From the NCBI RefSeq assembly GCF_014279835.1, contig NZ_CP047942.1, forward strand, positions 434,001 through 498,000: a stretch of 64,000 bases of DNA. The letters run 5' to 3'. The notes under the pieces were generated by a model that was not told the origin of the DNA, did no database searches, and worked only from the letters and a program-made list of their open reading frames with translations. The stretch's first letter is position 1. Each line of letters opens with the position of its first letter. Positions 1 through 10,433 of the stretch are shown one piece after another. Source of the DNA: Synechococcus sp. MVIR-18-1. Lineage in GTDB: Bacteria; Cyanobacteriota; Cyanobacteriia; PCC-6307; Cyanobiaceae. A program made the translations under genes and the position numbers.

Positions 1-225
1 CTTCGGATTGACCAGGGTGAAGTGCTTGAGCTTCGGCACCCGGCGGTAAAGCGGCATCTGACCGCCTTCAAATCCAGGGCGGGTGGGACGACCTGAGCGG
101 GACTTTTGTCCGCGCATGCCGAAACCACAGCTGGCACCTTGACCAGCTGCAATGCCACGTCCCTTACGCAATTTGCGCCGACGAGCACCTTTATTGGGTT
201 TAAGAGATTCGAGTCTGAGAGTCAT
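1..225 (-). CDS. rplO: 50S ribosomal protein L15 (uL15), 3' part cut off
   Basis: The first 75 codons of L15, which organises 23S rRNA in the large subunit core. The N-terminus ([18 protein letters not shown]) and the Gly/Arg-rich [12 protein letters not shown] region are typical. The start is the ATG at 225, 9 nt after the rpsE stop. The gene runs off the left edge of the window. No rpmD (L30) lies between rpsE and rplO, as expected for cyanobacteria, which lack L30. Confidence 0.95.
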   Translation of the reverse strand, partial: MTLRLESLKPNKGARRRKLRKGRGIAAGQGASCGFGMRGQKSRSGRPTRPGFEGGQMPLYRRVPKLKHFTLVNPK

Positions 226-234
226 GGGAGGAAA

Positions 235-894
235 TCAGGAGTAGATCTGCTCGAGGGAGATCCCCCGTTCCTTGGCTGTCTCCTTGTGAGTGCGGAGCAG
301 TTGTAGGGCCACCATGGCAGCCCGAGCATTATTGAGAGGAGTTTTACTTCCTAGGCGTTTCGCTAAGACATTTTTAATGCCTGCGAGCTCGAGCACTGTG
401 CGGATGGATCCACCGGCAATTACACCAGTACCAGGCGCTGCTGGGCGGATGAGAACACTTGCTGCGCCTTCACGACCATTCGACAGAGTCGGGATCGAGT
501 TGTGGCGAGTCAGAGGCACTTTCACCAGGTGCTTTTTGGCATCGGCCACGCCTTTGCGTACGGCACCGATGACATCGCCGGCCTTGCCGACACCAACGCC
601 GACCTGACCGCGCTCATTGCCGACAACAACGATGGCGCGAAAGCTCATCTTTTTGCCGCCTTTGACAGTTTTGGAGACCCTTCGGATCTGCACAACGCGC
701 TCTTGCCATTCGGAATCACGTTCTTGACCGCGGCGACGGTCGCCGCGACCGCCGCGACGGTCACCGCGACCGCCGCCGCCGCCACCGCCGCGGCGCTGCT
801 CCTGTTGTTGGCCCTGACCTTCAGCTGCTGCCGGAACGTCAGAAGCCGATGGCACGTCGTTGGAGGTGGTCTGGTTGTTGGGTTCGGTCGTCAT
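235..894 (-). CDS. rpsE: 30S ribosomal protein S5 (uS5) with Gly/Arg-rich N-terminal extension
   Basis: S5 shapes the decoding centre of the small subunit and contributes to accuracy. The S5 N-terminal domain starts near residue 63 ([18 protein letters not shown]), followed by the GxGxGKAxDV segment and the C-terminal fold. I chose the ATG at 894 (219 aa) because it follows the rplR stop by 13 nt; the longer reading frame overlaps rplR. Residues about 34-57 are almost only Gly, Arg and Asp ([16 protein letters not shown]), a low-complexity, probably disordered tail absent from E. coli S5. It may contact rRNA; that is inference. Confidence 0.95.
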   Translation of the reverse strand: MTTEPNNQTTSNDVPSASDVPAAAEGQGQQQEQRRGGGGGGGRGDRRGGRGDRRRGQERDSEWQERVVQIRRVSKTVKGGKKMSFRAIVVVGNERGQVGVGVGKAGDVIGAVRKGVADAKKHLVKVPLTRHNSIPTLSNGREGAASVLIRPAAPGTGVIAGGSIRTVLELAGIKNVLAKRLGSKTPLNNARAAMVALQLLRTHKETAKERGISLEQIYS

Positions 895-907
895 AGTGAG
901 AGCAGGA

Positions 908-1276
908 TCAGAACTGAAGGCCCGCTTCCCGGGCGGCATCGGCAAGGGCTTTCACCCGGCCGTGGTACAGGTTGCCGCCTCGGTCGAAGACAACTTGTTG
1001 AATGCCTTTGGCAATGGCACGTTTGGCCACTAAGTCGCCAACGGCAACTGACGCATCACAGCTACTGCCATCAGCTTTGAGGCTGGATCGCAGATCTTTA
1101 TCGAGGGTTGAAGCAGAACACAGAGTGCTCTGAGCTTCGTCGTCGATCAACTGAGCGTAGATGTGACTGTTGGAGCGAAACACGGCCAGTCTGGGACGAT
1201 CGGCAGTGCCACTGAGATGGCGACGCAGACGCCTGTGGCGTTTCTGGGTCTGCTGTTTGCGGGAAAGGATCGACAT
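908..1276 (-). CDS. rplR: 50S ribosomal protein L18 (uL18)
   Basis: L18 binds 5S rRNA in the central protuberance with L5. The 122-aa length, the basic N-terminus ([15 protein letters not shown]) and the C-terminal [24 protein letters not shown] motif region identify it. It sits in the usual spc order between rplF (33 nt upstream) and rpsE (13 nt downstream) and is surely co-transcribed with them. Confidence 0.95.
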   Translation of the reverse strand: MSILSRKQQTQKRHRRLRRHLSGTADRPRLAVFRSNSHIYAQLIDDEAQSTLCSASTLDKDLRSSLKADGSSCDASVAVGDLVAKRAIAKGIQQVVFDRGGNLYHGRVKALADAAREAGLQF

Positions 1277-1309
1277 GGTGGGTAAAGCTGAAGGGTGTCT
1301 GGCAGGGAA

Positions 1310-1849
1310 TTACTTCTTGCCCGACTTGCCTGCCTTACGCAGGATGCGTTCGCCCGCATATTTAATCCCTTTGCCTTTGTAGGGCTCGGGAGGACGAATG
1401 GCGCGGATCTTGGCGGCTTCATTGCCAACCAATTCCTTGTCGGTGCCTGAAACGGTGACGTTGGTGTTGTTCTCAACCGTGAAAGTGATGCCTTCAGGGG
1501 GCACCATTTCAACGGGGTGGCTGTAGCCAGCGCTCACCACAAGGGTTTTGCCTTTGACCTGGGCTCTTGAGCCCACGCCAACGATCTCAAGCTTTTTGGA
1601 GTAACCCTCGCTGACTCCGATCACCATGTTGGAGACGAGAGTTCTGCAAAGACCGTGGCGTTCACGGGATGTGCGTTTTGTGCTGGTTGGTGCCACCACG
1701 ATGGAGTTATCCACCTGGCTGACACTTACACCAATAGGAAGGGTGCGCTTGAGCTCACCCTTGGGTCCCTTCACTGTGACGGCGAGACCGTCGAGTGTGA
1801 CATTCACCTTGTCGGGAATGGGGACTGGGTTTTTACCAATACGTGACAT
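1310..1849 (-). CDS. rplF: 50S ribosomal protein L6 (uL6)
   Basis: L6 lies near the factor-binding site of the large subunit. The protein has 179 aa, begins [15 protein letters not shown], contains two repeated L6 domains and ends with the diagnostic [16 protein letters not shown] segment. It is 15 nt downstream of rpsH in the standard spc order. Confidence 0.96.
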   Translation of the reverse strand: MSRIGKNPVPIPDKVNVTLDGLAVTVKGPKGELKRTLPIGVSVSQVDNSIVVAPTSTKRTSRERHGLCRTLVSNMVIGVSEGYSKKLEIVGVGSRAQVKGKTLVVSAGYSHPVEMVPPEGITFTVENNTNVTVSGTDKELVGNEAAKIRAIRPPEPYKGKGIKYAGERILRKAGKSGKK

Positions 1850-1864
1850 GGTTCAGGTTCCGGG

Positions 1865-2266
1865 TCAATAGACGTAGCAGAGCACTTCGCCGCCCACGCC
1901 TTGCTTGCGGGCGTCGCGGTCGCTCATCACTCCTTTGGAGGTGGAGATGATGGCTACCCCTAGTCCTCCGAGGACCTTGGGCAGGCCGCGCGTGTTTTTG
2001 TAAATGCGAAGGCCAGGCTTACTGACCCGTTGCATGGAGCGAATGGTGGGTTGGCGGTGTTTGCCGCTGTACTTGAGCTCCAGCACCAATTCGGTGCGAA
2101 TGCCCTCGCCTTGCTCGCTGATTTCAGCGATAAATCCCTCTTGTTGCAGCACTTTGGCAATGCTGCGGGACATGCGAGAAGCTGGAACTTTTGTGGACTC
2201 GTGACGTTTTTCACTCGCATTGCGGATGCGAGTGAGCATGTCGGAAATTGGGTCGTGATTAGCCAT
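1865..2266 (-). CDS. rpsH: 30S ribosomal protein S8 (uS8)
   Basis: S8 binds helix 21 of 16S rRNA and in many bacteria represses its own operon. The start is the ATG at 2266 ([17 protein letters not shown]), giving the usual 133 aa; the reading frame continues upstream into rplE without homology. The C-terminus [16 protein letters not shown]-like segment and final GGEVLCYVY are typical. It follows rplE by 19 nt. rpsN (S14), which sits between rplE and rpsH in E. coli, is absent here. Confidence 0.95.
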   Translation of the reverse strand: MANHDPISDMLTRIRNASEKRHESTKVPASRMSRSIAKVLQQEGFIAEISEQGEGIRTELVLELKYSGKHRQPTIRSMQRVSKPGLRIYKNTRGLPKVLGGLGVAIISTSKGVMSDRDARKQGVGGEVLCYVY

Positions 2267-2285
2267 AGTGGTTTCCGAGGGGGGC

Positions 2286-2825
2286 TCAGTTGCTGCGGAA
2301 TGGCATTCCCATCTCGCGGAGGAGGGCCCGGCCCTCTTCATCCGTGCGGGCAGACGTCACAATTGTGATGTCCATGCCTCTGATGGCATCGATCTTGTCG
2401 AAGGAGATTTCAGGGAAGATGATTTGCTCTCTAACTCCCACGGTGTAATTCCCACGGCCATCAAAACTTTTCGGGCTGACGCCTCGAAAATCCCGAATGC
2501 GGGGCAGCGCCAAGTTGATGAAGCGTTCTAGGAACGCATACATGCGATCACCTCGGAGGGTGACAGCACATCCAATCGGCATTCCCTGGCGGATTTTGAA
2601 AGCTGCAATGGCTTTCTTGGCTCTGGTGATGACAACTTTTTGGCCTGTGATTTGGGCCAATTCGTTCACCGAAGCCTCGAGAGACTTTGCATTGGTGGCT
2701 GCTTCGCCGAGTCCGCGGTTAACGGTGACTTTCAGCACCTTGGGAACTTCATGAATGTTGGAGAGACTCAAGTCTTTCAGCAATTTTGGCTGAATGGTCT
2801 CCCGATAGCGCTGTTTTAGTGACAT
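2286..2825 (-). CDS. rplE: 50S ribosomal protein L5 (uL5)
   Basis: L5 binds 5S rRNA and contacts P-site tRNA. The 179-aa protein begins [19 protein letters not shown] and carries the conserved [19 protein letters not shown] and [17 protein letters not shown] regions. It lies between rplX and rpsH with a 49-nt gap on the rplX side, the widest gap in this operon. Confidence 0.96.
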   Translation of the reverse strand: MSLKQRYRETIQPKLLKDLSLSNIHEVPKVLKVTVNRGLGEAATNAKSLEASVNELAQITGQKVVITRAKKAIAAFKIRQGMPIGCAVTLRGDRMYAFLERFINLALPRIRDFRGVSPKSFDGRGNYTVGVREQIIFPEISFDKIDAIRGMDITIVTSARTDEEGRALLREMGMPFRSN

Positions 2826-2874
2826 GGCTGGGGGAAAGGACTTCTGGGCTTTGTCAGAAGAGCAATTGAGGTGA

Positions 2875-3231
2875 TCAGTCGATCACTTCGCCTGTTTTCT
2901 TGAGGCGGCGCTTTTTGCTGCCGTCTTTTTCGGTAATCAGTTCAATGCGACTGGCAACCTTTTTGGCTGTGGAATAAAACATCACGTTGGAAGCATGGAG
3001 TGATGCTTCTTCAGTGACAATTCGTCCAGTTTCGCCTTCTTGTGTGGGCTTCACGTGACGGGTTCTCATATTGAGTCCCTCCACGATCACCCGGTTTACG
3101 TCTGGCAAGGTGCGCAGGACTTCTCCTGTTTTGCCTTTGTCTTTGCCGGCAATCACCTGAACGGTGTCGCCTTTACGAAGGCGCATCTTGATGCGCTCAG
3201 CTGGGGCTGCTTTGGATGTTGCGGTAGCCAT
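2875..3231 (-). CDS. rplX: 50S ribosomal protein L24 (uL24)
   Basis: L24 is an assembly initiator of the large subunit. The KOW motif is seen at about residues 19-50 ([19 protein letters not shown]). The protein has 118 aa with a short Ala/Lys N-terminal tail. Its start is only 1 nt after the rplN stop, which suggests translational coupling. Confidence 0.95.
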   Translation of the reverse strand: MATATSKAAPAERIKMRLRKGDTVQVIAGKDKGKTGEVLRTLPDVNRVIVEGLNMRTRHVKPTQEGETGRIVTEEASLHASNVMFYSTAKKVASRIELITEKDGSKKRRLKKTGEVID

Positions 3232-3232
3232 T

Positions 3233-3598
3233 TCAGATCACCTCCGGAGCGAGGGACACGATTTTGGTGAAACTGCGTTCCCGCAATTCACGGGCAACCG
3301 GTCCAAAGACACGAGTGCCTTTTGGATTTTTGTCGTCGTTGATGATCACGGCTGCGTTGTCATCAAAACGAATGGAGTTACCCGTATCGCGACGCATGGT
3401 GGCTTTGGTCCGAACCACGACGGCTTTGACGATGTCTGACTTTTTGACGCCCATGTTGGGCATCGCATCCTTGACGGTGGCCACGATGACATCACCAACG
3501 TGCGCGTAGCGACGATTGGTGCCGAGAACACGAATGCATTGGATCCGTTTGGCGCCACTGTTGTCAGCAACGGTGAGGAAGCTTTCCTGCTGAATCAC
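3233..3598 (-). CDS. rplN: 50S ribosomal protein L14 (uL14)
   Basis: L14 forms an intersubunit bridge. The 121-aa product starts [19 protein letters not shown] and ends [16 protein letters not shown]-like (here [16 protein letters not shown]), both highly conserved. Its ATG overlaps the rpsQ stop by 4 bp (ATGA), so the two are probably translationally coupled. Confidence 0.97.
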   Translation of the reverse strand: MIQQESFLTVADNSGAKRIQCIRVLGTNRRYAHVGDVIVATVKDAMPNMGVKKSDIVKAVVVRTKATMRRDTGNSIRFDDNAAVIINDDKNPKGTRVFGPVARELRERSFTKIVSLAPEVI

Positions 3599-3861
3599 TT
3601 GGACACCTCCTCAGCTTTTGGGCTCTTACTGAGAACTTCAGCAATCGCCCAGCGCTTGTGGCGGCTCAGTGGACGCGTCTCGGTAATCCGGACACGGTCA
3701 CCAACGCGACAAGCGTTGTCTTCGTCGTGGGCTTTGTAGCGGGTGGTGCGGCTGACCGTCTTTTGATAGATGGGGTGGGGGAAGCGGTTCTCGACCGCCA
3801 CAACCACCGTTTTGTCCATCTTGTCGCTGACGACGGTGCCGACCCTTTCTTTGAGTGCCAT
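3595..3861 (-). CDS. rpsQ: 30S ribosomal protein S17 (uS17)
   Basis: S17 binds the 5' domain of 16S rRNA early in assembly. The 88-aa protein contains the conserved [18 protein letters not shown] and [19 protein letters not shown] segments. It overlaps rplN by 4 bp and follows rpmC by 19 nt. Confidence 0.96.
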   Translation of the reverse strand: MALKERVGTVVSDKMDKTVVVAVENRFPHPIYQKTVSRTTRYKAHDEDNACRVGDRVRITETRPLSRHKRWAIAEVLSKSPKAEEVSK

Positions 3862-3880
3862 GGAAGGTTCTCCTTAAGGA

Positions 3881-4090
3881 TCAGGAAGCAGCGGAGCGCT
3901 TGCGCTCCGATTGCACCGTCAGCAACTGAGCCAGTTTGAGACGGCTCTCCTTGAAGCGGTGCGTGTTGCCCAGCTGGCGAGTGGCCTGCTGGAATCGGAG
4001 TTCGAACAATTCGCGGCGGAGGCCGTCGATTTGTTCGGTGACATCTGCGTCAGACAATTGGCGCAGATCTGTTGCTGTAGGACGTGCCAT
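3881..4090 (-). CDS. rpmC: 50S ribosomal protein L29 (uL29)
   Basis: L29 sits at the polypeptide exit tunnel near the trigger-factor and SRP site. The product is 69 aa and helical, with the motif [20 protein letters not shown]-like (here [17 protein letters not shown]). It begins [14 protein letters not shown] and starts 2 nt after the rplP stop. Confidence 0.94.
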   Translation of the reverse strand: MARPTATDLRQLSDADVTEQIDGLRRELFELRFQQATRQLGNTHRFKESRLKLAQLLTVQSERKRSAAS

Positions 4091-4092
4091 GG

Positions 4093-4560
4093 TCAGGACT
4101 CCACGGTTGAAGAGGCAGCAGCCTTAGTGCCGGCTGGCTGTTCCTGTTCATCGAGAGAGATGAACTTTGTTTTGACAGGAAGCTTGTATTGCGCGAGGCG
4201 CATCGCTTCCTTTGCAATTTCAGGGGTGATTTCCTCACCGCCCATCTCGAACAGAATCCTGCCTGGCTTGATCACAGCAACCCAGAACTCTGGGTTGCCC
4301 TTACCAGAACCCATACGGGTTTCGGCGGCACGCATGGTGACGGGCTTATCAGGAAAGATTCGAATCCAGATTTTTCCGCCACGTTTGACGTAGCGGGTCA
4401 TGGCACGTCGGCTGGCTTCGATTTGACGCGAAGTAATCCAGCCGCACTCTTGGGCTTGCAAACCAAATTCACCGAAGGCAATGGTGTTGCCTCTGGTGGC
4501 GACACCGCGCATGCGGCCTCGCTGTTGTTTGCGGAATTTGACTCTTTTTGGACTCAGCAT
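4093..4560 (-). CDS. rplP: 50S ribosomal protein L16 (uL16)
   Basis: L16 is needed for the peptidyl transferase centre and A-site tRNA binding. The N-terminus [19 protein letters not shown] and the [19 protein letters not shown] segment are diagnostic. The protein has 155 aa, with a short C-terminal extension rich in Glu, Ala and Ser beyond the conserved fold. It lies between rpsC (16 nt) and rpmC (2 nt). Confidence 0.96.
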   Translation of the reverse strand: MLSPKRVKFRKQQRGRMRGVATRGNTIAFGEFGLQAQECGWITSRQIEASRRAMTRYVKRGGKIWIRIFPDKPVTMRAAETRMGSGKGNPEFWVAVIKPGRILFEMGGEEITPEIAKEAMRLAQYKLPVKTKFISLDEQEQPAGTKAAASSTVES

Positions 4561-4576
4561 GATTTAGGCCTCCGGT

Positions 4577-5308
4577 TCAACCCTCGTTTGAGCGGTCTTC
4601 GAACTGTTGGGGCCTACGACCGCCCCGACGGCGGGGATTGGCTCCCACCGGGATCTGCTGCTGGGAGTCGTCGCTCAAAACTTCTCCCTTAAAGACCCAA
4701 ACCTTGATGCCCAGAACGCCATAAGTCGTACTGGCCACTTTGGTTGCGTAATCAATTTCGGCGCGAAGGGTGTGCAAGGGCACACGTCCTTCACGCGTCC
4801 ATTCTGTACGGGCGATTTCGGCACCATTCAGGCGTCCGCTGACTTGGATTTTCAGGCCAAGGACGCCGGCTCGCTGAGCGCGCTGAACGGCCATGCGGAT
4901 GGTGCGGCGGAAGGCCACGCGTTTCTCAAGTTGCTGAGCGATGTACTCAGCAAGAAGGAAAGCGTCTGCATCCACACGCTCTACTTCAACCACGTTGATC
5001 CGAACCTGACGGCTCGAATCACCAACGGTCTTTTGAATGCCGCTGCGCAGATCTTCGATTCCGCTGCCTTGACGGCCAACCAGCACACCGGGGCGTGCTG
5101 TTTTGAGCTCAACCTCAAGTTGATCAGCTTTCCGAGCGATCAGCACATCGCTGATGCCGGCTGAGCCGTACTTCTTGTGAATGAACTTGCGAATCCGATC
5201 GTCCTCTTGCAGGAGGGCTGGATAATTTTTGCTGGATGCGTACCAGCGTGACCGGTGCTCCTGGGTGATCCCCAGGCGGTAGCCGGTTGGATGGATTTTG
5301 TTTCCCAT
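4577..5308 (-). CDS. rpsC: 30S ribosomal protein S3 (uS3)
   Basis: S3 lines the mRNA entry channel. The 243-aa protein begins [20 protein letters not shown], with a type-II KH domain at roughly residues 40-110 ([15 protein letters not shown]) and the C-terminal domain ([31 protein letters not shown]). The last 30 residues are basic ([12 protein letters not shown]). It is 21 nt downstream of rplV. Confidence 0.97.
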   Translation of the reverse strand: MGNKIHPTGYRLGITQEHRSRWYASSKNYPALLQEDDRIRKFIHKKYGSAGISDVLIARKADQLEVELKTARPGVLVGRQGSGIEDLRSGIQKTVGDSSRQVRINVVEVERVDADAFLLAEYIAQQLEKRVAFRRTIRMAVQRAQRAGVLGLKIQVSGRLNGAEIARTEWTREGRVPLHTLRAEIDYATKVASTTYGVLGIKVWVFKGEVLSDDSQQQIPVGANPRRRGGRRPQQFEDRSNEG

Positions 5309-5329
5309 TCAGACGGTGTGCTCGGGGGG

Positions 5330-5695
5330 TCAGGAGTCGGTCTGAGCTGCCACAGCAATGCTGATGTGGCAGGTCTGTTTTTTGATCGCGAAGGCGCGAC
5401 CTTGAGCGCGAGGCCGATACCGCTTCATGGATGGACCCATGTCAGCGATGGCCCGGGAAATGACCAAGGTTGCTGGGTCAAGTCCAAGGTTGTGTTCGGC
5501 ATTGGCTACAGCGGAGCGAAGCACTTTCGTGATCGGACCGGTGGAGCGGTAGGGCATGAACTCGAGCATGATCAGCGCGTCGCGGTAAGTGCGGCCACGG
5601 ATTTGATCGAGTACACGACGCACCTTGGAGACGGAGCCGCGGATGAAGCGGCCGTGCGCTTGGGCAGTGGTTGCCGTTGGGGATGACGTTGTCAT
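5330..5695 (-). CDS. rplV: 50S ribosomal protein L22 (uL22)
   Basis: L22 lines the peptide exit tunnel. I chose the ATG at 5695 (121 aa, [17 protein letters not shown]), 4 nt after the rpsS stop; a longer frame would overlap rpsS. The core motif is [20 protein letters not shown], and the C-terminal hairpin [20 protein letters not shown] matches the family. Confidence 0.95.
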   Translation of the reverse strand: MTTSSPTATTAQAHGRFIRGSVSKVRRVLDQIRGRTYRDALIMLEFMPYRSTGPITKVLRSAVANAEHNLGLDPATLVISRAIADMGPSMKRYRPRAQGRAFAIKKQTCHISIAVAAQTDS

Positions 5696-5699
5696 GGTC

Positions 5700-5975
5700 T
5701 CAGCGGCCTCCTTTCTTATCTTTGATGTGGCCCTTAAAGGTGCGTGTGGGTGCGAATTCACCCAATTTGTGCCCCACCATTTGCTCAGTCACGAAGACTG
5801 GAACGTGGGATCTGCCGTTATGAACGGCAATGGTGTGGCCGATCATCATCGGCAAAATCGTGGAGGCCCTGGACCACGTTTTGATGACTGACTTGTCGTC
5901 AGCAGCGTTTTGCTTTTCAACCTTGCGAAGAAGGCTGTCAGCAATAAATGGGCCTTTTTTGAGAGAACGTCCCAT
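5700..5975 (-). CDS. rpsS: 30S ribosomal protein S19 (uS19)
   Basis: S19 forms the head of the small subunit with S13. The 91-aa product starts [19 protein letters not shown] and carries [20 protein letters not shown] and [15 protein letters not shown], almost invariant in bacteria and plastids. Gaps are 35 nt to rplB and 4 nt to rplV. Confidence 0.97.
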   Translation of the reverse strand: MGRSLKKGPFIADSLLRKVEKQNAADDKSVIKTWSRASTILPMMIGHTIAVHNGRSHVPVFVTEQMVGHKLGEFAPTRTFKGHIKDKKGGR

Positions 5976-6010
5976 GGCGGATTAAGCGAACTGCAAAGCG
6001 GTGAGTGACA

Positions 6011-6874
6011 TCAGGAATCGCGTCCGCCACGGCTCCGCTTGGACGTCTTGCGACGTTTCCGGAGGACGAACTTGTTGCTGGGCTTGTTCCGCTTGCGGGT
6101 TTTTAGGCCAAGAGCGGGTTTGCCCCATGGAGTGACAGGACCCGAGCGCCCAATAGGAGCACGGCCTTCACCACCACCATGAGGGTGATCGCAAGGGTTC
6201 ATCACGCTGCCTCGGACCTGGGGACGACGCCCCAGCCAACGGCGGCGACCAGCTTTACCCAAGCTGGTGTTGCGAATTTCGGCATTGCCAACTTCGCCAA
6301 GAGTGGCGAAGCACTCACGCCTCACGAGGCGTACCTCTGTGGAGGGGAGCTTGAGGGCGACGTAATCGCCCTCTTTGGCCATGACCTGAGCACTCGCTCC
6401 TGCGGTACGGACCATCTGACCACCGCGTCCGGCATAAAGCTCGACGCAATGAACACTTGAACCAAGGGGAACGGCTGAGAGCGGCATGGCATTGCCGACC
6501 TCGATCGGTACCTCAGGGCCTGACACCACCGTTTGGCCGATGCTGATCCCAGCCGGGGCGAGGATGTAGCGCTTCTCGCCATCGGCGTAGAAGAGAAGGG
6601 CCAACCGCGCATTGCGGTGGGGGTCGTAATGAATCGCGGCCACTTTGGCGGTAACACCATGCTTGTTGCGACGGAAGTCGACCAAGCGATAAAGGCGTTT
6701 GTGACCACCGCCGCGATGACGGCAGGTGATCACACCGCGATTGTTGCGTCCTTTGCGGCGGTGTTTGGACACCACCAAGGAGCGTTCCGGCTTGCGGCCG
6801 GTGACTTCACTGAAGTCTGTGACTACCCGGGTTCTGGTACCGGGGGTGTAGGGGCGGAAAGTACGAATTGCCAT
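6011..6874 (-). CDS. rplB: 50S ribosomal protein L2 (uL2)
   Basis: L2 is required for peptidyl transferase activity and subunit joining. The 287-aa protein has the N-terminal [16 protein letters not shown], the RNA-binding OB and SH3 domains, and the C-terminal [18 protein letters not shown] loop holding the conserved histidines. The C-terminus is strongly basic. It follows rplW by 15 nt. Confidence 0.97.
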   Translation of the reverse strand: MAIRTFRPYTPGTRTRVVTDFSEVTGRKPERSLVVSKHRRKGRNNRGVITCRHRGGGHKRLYRLVDFRRNKHGVTAKVAAIHYDPHRNARLALLFYADGEKRYILAPAGISIGQTVVSGPEVPIEVGNAMPLSAVPLGSSVHCVELYAGRGGQMVRTAGASAQVMAKEGDYVALKLPSTEVRLVRRECFATLGEVGNAEIRNTSLGKAGRRRWLGRRPQVRGSVMNPCDHPHGGGEGRAPIGRSGPVTPWGKPALGLKTRKRNKPSNKFVLRKRRKTSKRSRGGRDS

Positions 6875-6889
6875 AACGATTCAGCCCCC

Positions 6890-7192
6890 TCAGGACTCAG
6901 GGAAGAGTTGGATGGAGTTGCCCTCGGCCAGGCGCACCACTGCTTTCTTCACTTGAGCGCGTTTACCGGCAAAACGGCCGATACGACGACTCCTGCGAGG
7001 AGGATTCATGGTGCTGATGCCCGTGACCTTGACATCGAAGAGCTGTTCGACTGCAGCCTTGATGTCGGGCTTGGCGGCTCGATGGTCCACCTCGAATGTG
7101 TACTGGTTTTGTTCCAGAGCACGGGTGGCCTTTTCAGTGATCAGCGGGCGGCGGATCACATCGGCCAGACGTCCGGTGAAGCGCTCAGTCAT
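6890..7192 (-). CDS. rplW: 50S ribosomal protein L23 (uL23)
   Basis: L23 is the main docking site for trigger factor and SRP at the exit tunnel. The 100-aa protein shows [19 protein letters not shown] and [19 protein letters not shown], both typical. It overlaps the end of rplD by 8 bp, so translation is probably coupled. Confidence 0.95.
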   Translation of the reverse strand: MTERFTGRLADVIRRPLITEKATRALEQNQYTFEVDHRAAKPDIKAAVEQLFDVKVTGISTMNPPRRSRRIGRFAGKRAQVKKAVVRLAEGNSIQLFPES

Positions 7193-7820
7193 CGCCGTAG
7201 ACCTCCTGAATCTTTGCGAGAGCGTCCTCGCCCACCACCAGCTTGTTGGCGTGGAGCAGATCGAAGACGTTGAGTTGGTCGGCTGCGATCAGCTTCACCG
7301 TTTCCAAATTCCGAATGGAGCGTTGCACCGCTTCGGAAGGTTGGATGAGGATGATCAAAACCTTGCTCGTGGCGGAAACGTCAAGCCTCGCCAGAGCGTC
7401 GATGATCTCTTTGGTCTTGGGAGTCGTCAGCGTGGTCGCGAAATCCTTCACCACCACGAGATCCTCAATACGCGCCATGAGAGCGGTACGAAGGGCTGAG
7501 CGACGTTCCTTGCGGTTCATTGCAAGGTTGTACGACCTGGGCTTGGGTCCAAAAATGATGCCACCACCTGGACGGAGTGGGGTGCGAACAGAGCCCTGGC
7601 GTGCACGGCCCGTACCTTTTTGTTTGTAGGGCTTGCGTCCACCACCTCTCACCTCTGAACGGGTGAGGGTGCTTGCGGTGCCTTGGCGACTGTGAGCCTG
7701 CTGACGCAGCACAGCGCGATGCATCAGGTCAAGGGCACTGGTCTCTTTGGCAACCTTTAAGTCAAGGCTTGCCTTGCCAGCCTCTTTACCCTGCCAATCG
7801 CGAACGATGCAATTAGCCAT
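7185..7820 (-). CDS. rplD: 50S ribosomal protein L4 (uL4)
   Basis: L4 binds 23S rRNA and its extended loop lines the exit tunnel; in E. coli it also represses the S10 operon. The 211-aa protein has the loop [20 protein letters not shown] followed by [21 protein letters not shown] chose the ATG at 7820, which shares one base with the rplC stop (TGATG); a GTG one codon upstream is possible. It overlaps rplW by 8 bp. Confidence 0.95.
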   Translation of the reverse strand: MANCIVRDWQGKEAGKASLDLKVAKETSALDLMHRAVLRQQAHSRQGTASTLTRSEVRGGGRKPYKQKGTGRARQGSVRTPLRPGGGIIFGPKPRSYNLAMNRKERRSALRTALMARIEDLVVVKDFATTLTTPKTKEIIDALARLDVSATSKVLIILIQPSEAVQRSIRNLETVKLIAADQLNVFDLLHANKLVVGEDALAKIQEVYGDD

Positions 7821-8476
7821 CACTTACCTCCTTTAGCGGGCTTGGCGCCCACCCGGTTTGCGGGACGGATGTTCAGTAATGAACCTGGTTTTCCAGGAAC
7901 AGAACCTTTCACAACGAGAAGGTTGCGATCACTGTCGATTTTCAGGATCGTCAAACCACGCGTGGTGATTTTTTTGCCGCCGTAGCGGCCGGACATCCGT
8001 TTGCCTGGATAAATCCTGCCTGGCGTTGTGCCGGCACCGATCGAACCGGGTTGGCGATGATTTTTGGAGCCGTGCGTCATTGGACCACGACTAAAACCAT
8101 GGCGCTTTTGCAGACCAGCAAAGCCACGACCCATGGTGTCGCCACTGACGTCTACTTTTTGACCAGCCGCAAAGTCACCAACGGTGACCGCTCCACCTAA
8201 TTGAATCCCGTCGAGATCGTCGACGCGGTACTCAATTAGGTGGCGAACGAGGTCTTCGCCAGATTTAGCGAGATGACCTTTCGCTGGTTTATTGATCAGC
8301 TTTTCGCGAATCTCGCCAAAGCCGATCTGTACGGCTTGATAGCCGTCAGTTTCTGAACTTTTGAGCTGGGTGATACGGCAAGGACCCGCCTCGATCAATG
8401 TGACCGGGACGGATTTGCCTTGCTCATCGAAGAACTGGGACATACCCAATTTCTTCCCAAGAATGCCGATAGACAT
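7820..8476 (-). CDS. rplC: 50S ribosomal protein L3 (uL3), first gene of the operon
   Basis: L3 nucleates large-subunit assembly and reaches the peptidyl transferase centre. The 218-aa product starts [16 protein letters not shown] and contains [22 protein letters not shown] and [16 protein letters not shown]. As in other cyanobacteria the operon starts with rplC rather than rpsJ. The promoter must lie in the following 389-bp gap shared with ndhN. Confidence 0.97.
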   Translation of the reverse strand: MSIGILGKKLGMSQFFDEQGKSVPVTLIEAGPCRITQLKSSETDGYQAVQIGFGEIREKLINKPAKGHLAKSGEDLVRHLIEYRVDDLDGIQLGGAVTVGDFAAGQKVDVSGDTMGRGFAGLQKRHGFSRGPMTHGSKNHRQPGSIGAGTTPGRIYPGKRMSGRYGGKKITTRGLTILKIDSDRNLLVVKGSVPGKPGSLLNIRPANRVGAKPAKGGK

Positions 8477-8865
8477 GGAGGTAAGAACGCCAGCGTGAAC
8501 AACCGCTTATTCACTAAGGAATGAAGAGGCCTGAGAGGGCGCTGATCGTATTAACGCAGTCATGACCGTCATCCTTTCGCCAGTGGCGGAAAAGAAGCCG
8601 GATTGGAGCTAGCGAGCGAATCAGCTGGCTGAGACTTTCCGTGCAATGGTTTGCTCGGTGAGTTTCTCGGCAGTACCACCAATGAATTGGTAAGACTGCG
8701 CTGGCCTAAGGATCCGGCGCAAACGCCGAACCTGCTCTGTGATCTGGAGGCCCGGCTAGCGGACGGGCACAGCTCAACAGTGCAAACAAAGACACTACAG
8801 CATTGCGATCAAGTTATTAATTGGCGGCGATTAACTGCCAGAATCTCGTCATTCGATCCAATTTC
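8477..8865. promoter_or_regulatory. Divergent intergenic region between rplC and ndhN
   Basis: This 389-bp stretch has no credible coding sequence on either strand. By position it must hold the promoter and leader of the ribosomal operon (minus strand) and the promoter of ndhN (plus strand). I see an AT-rich TATTAAT at about 8814-8820 that could be a -10 element for ndhN, but no convincing operator or riboswitch. Confidence 0.5.
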
Positions 8866-9327
8866 ATGCCGCTGCTGCTGTCTGGTCGTGGTTTCCGCCG
8901 TGAGCTGGAGTCAGCAGGTTGCATGGCAGTCTTCGCGCCCCTTGAAGGGGGAGCCGAAACTCGGTTGCTAAGGCGATTGCGTGGAGCTGGCTATCGCACG
9001 CAGCTTTCGTCTGCCCGCGGTTTGGGCGACCCCGAGGTGTTTTTGTTTCAAAAGCATGGAATCCGTCCGCCCCATCTCGGGCATCAAAGCGTTGGCCGTG
9101 GTGCCGCTGTGGGCGAGGTCCAAGAGGTGATGCCACTGCTCGGTGAGGCGATGCTTGGCTCAAAGCCTGTTGCGCTTTGGCTTCTTGAAGGCCAGGTGTT
9201 ATCTCGCTCTGAATTGTCGGCTCTATGTGATCTTTGTCGCCGAGAGCCTCGTTTGAAAGTGGTTGTGGAGATGGGTGGCGCTCGAAGTCTTCGCTGGCAA
9301 CCGATGAAGGAGCTGCTGAGCAACTGA
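8866..9327 (+). CDS. ndhN: NAD(P)H-quinone oxidoreductase subunit N
   Basis: NdhN is a peripheral subunit specific to the cyanobacterial and plastid NDH-1 complex, which drives cyclic electron flow and CO2 uptake at the thylakoid. The 153-aa protein begins [18 protein letters not shown] and contains [21 protein letters not shown] chose the ATG at 8866; the frame extends upstream to a TTG at 8821 without family similarity. The gene overlaps the longest reading frame of ldpA, also plus strand. Confidence 0.93.
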   Translation: MPLLLSGRGFRRELESAGCMAVFAPLEGGAETRLLRRLRGAGYRTQLSSARGLGDPEVFLFQKHGIRPPHLGHQSVGRGAAVGEVQEVMPLLGEAMLGSKPVALWLLEGQVLSRSELSALCDLCRREPRLKVVVEMGGARSLRWQPMKELLSN

Positions 9328-10367
9328 ATTGCACCGTTAAAACGGCTCTTCAGGGAGCGGATGCCGGTGAGCTTGCTCTGGCCAAGGGCTCATGGGTGAA
9401 GTTGATTTGTGGCGCCAGCAATCAAGACTTGGCCTCGATTGGGGATCTGTGTGCGCTCTTTTCAGTTGCAGGTGTTCATTGCGTGGACGTGGCCGCTGAT
9501 GCTGCCGTTGTGCGTGCTGCCCGCGACGGATTGGATTGGGCCTGGGAGCGTACTGGGCGCCGCCCTTGGTTGATGGTGAGTGTGAGCGATGGAAATGATG
9601 CCCATTTCCGTAAGGCGGTTTTCGATCCAGGCCTTTGTCCCCCCGATTGTTCACGGCCTTGCGAACGGGTGTGTCCAGCCGATGCCATCCGAGCGACGGT
9701 TGGGGTTGATGAACGGCTTTGCTATGGGTGCGGTCGCTGTTGGCCGGCATGCCCACCTCAATTGATCGAATCCTTGGATCGTCGAGTGGGTCTGAATGAC
9801 TTGGCTCCCCTTCTTCACGACTTGCGTCCGGATGCATTGGAAATACACACGGCTCCAGGGCGCTTGAATGCTTTTCAGGCCACCCTTGAACAGGTTCGTC
9901 TCGCTGATGTTCCCTTGAAGCGGCTGTCCGTGAGTTGTGGACTTGAAGGCCATCAGGTCACGGTGGAGTCTCTTTCCAAAGAACTGTGGCAGCGCCATCA
10001 GGCCTTGCGTGCATACCAGCAACGCCCGCTTTGGCAACTAGATGGCCGTCCGATGAGCGGAGATCTTGGGGTTGGAACTGCTCGTTCGGCCGTTGGCCTT
10101 TGGGAGCAGATTCAGCCCCTAGCACCGCCTGGGCCATTGCAGTTGGCTGGTGGGACCAACACAGCAACACTTGGTTTGCTCCCATGCCAAGGCGGGTCGA
10201 TTGGACCTGCTGGTGTTGCTTTTGGTGGTGTGGCTAGAACGCTCGTTCAGCCCTTTTTTCAAGCTGCGCAAGACCAAGGATCTCGCTTGCGCGATTGGCC
10301 GGATGGCTGGGCTCAGTCTCTTCAAGCTGCGCGCACATTGATTACGCCCTGGTTGAGGCGTAGCTGA
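9234..10367 (+). CDS. ldpA: LdpA-like iron-sulfur protein (light-dependent period)
   Basis: LdpA of Synechococcus elongatus is an iron-sulfur protein that links redox and light state to the circadian clock. Two adjacent 4Fe-4S cysteine motifs are seen, [14 protein letters not shown] and [12 protein letters not shown]. The conserved N-terminal block is [15 protein letters not shown]. The start is uncertain: the coordinates use a TTG at 9234 inside ndhN; the next in-frame candidate is a GTG at 9396, which removes residues before VKLICG. Homologs start about 16 residues before that block, where no ATG, GTG or TTG exists. Its position after ndhN fits a redox-linked operon. Confidence 0.8.
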   Translation: MSPRASFESGCGDGWRSKSSLATDEGAAEQLNCTVKTALQGADAGELALAKGSWVKLICGASNQDLASIGDLCALFSVAGVHCVDVAADAAVVRAARDGLDWAWERTGRRPWLMVSVSDGNDAHFRKAVFDPGLCPPDCSRPCERVCPADAIRATVGVDERLCYGCGRCWPACPPQLIESLDRRVGLNDLAPLLHDLRPDALEIHTAPGRLNAFQATLEQVRLADVPLKRLSVSCGLEGHQVTVESLSKELWQRHQALRAYQQRPLWQLDGRPMSGDLGVGTARSAVGLWEQIQPLAPPGPLQLAGGTNTATLGLLPCQGGSIGPAGVAFGGVARTLVQPFFQAAQDQGSRLRDWPDGWAQSLQAARTLITPWLRRS

Positions 10368-10433
10368 TCGAACACCGACCCCGTGTTCCACTTGCTATGA
10401 CTGTTTTTGGTCCGACTGATGGGCGAGTGAGCC

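Noticed and set aside
502-1080. 192-codon plus-strand frame across rpsE and rplR
   Set aside because: It is antisense to two certain ribosomal genes and rich in Ala/Thr repeats from the Gly/Arg tract; no family pattern.
4607-5164. 185-codon plus-strand frame inside rpsC
   Set aside because: Antisense shadow of rpsC caused by high GC; no domain.
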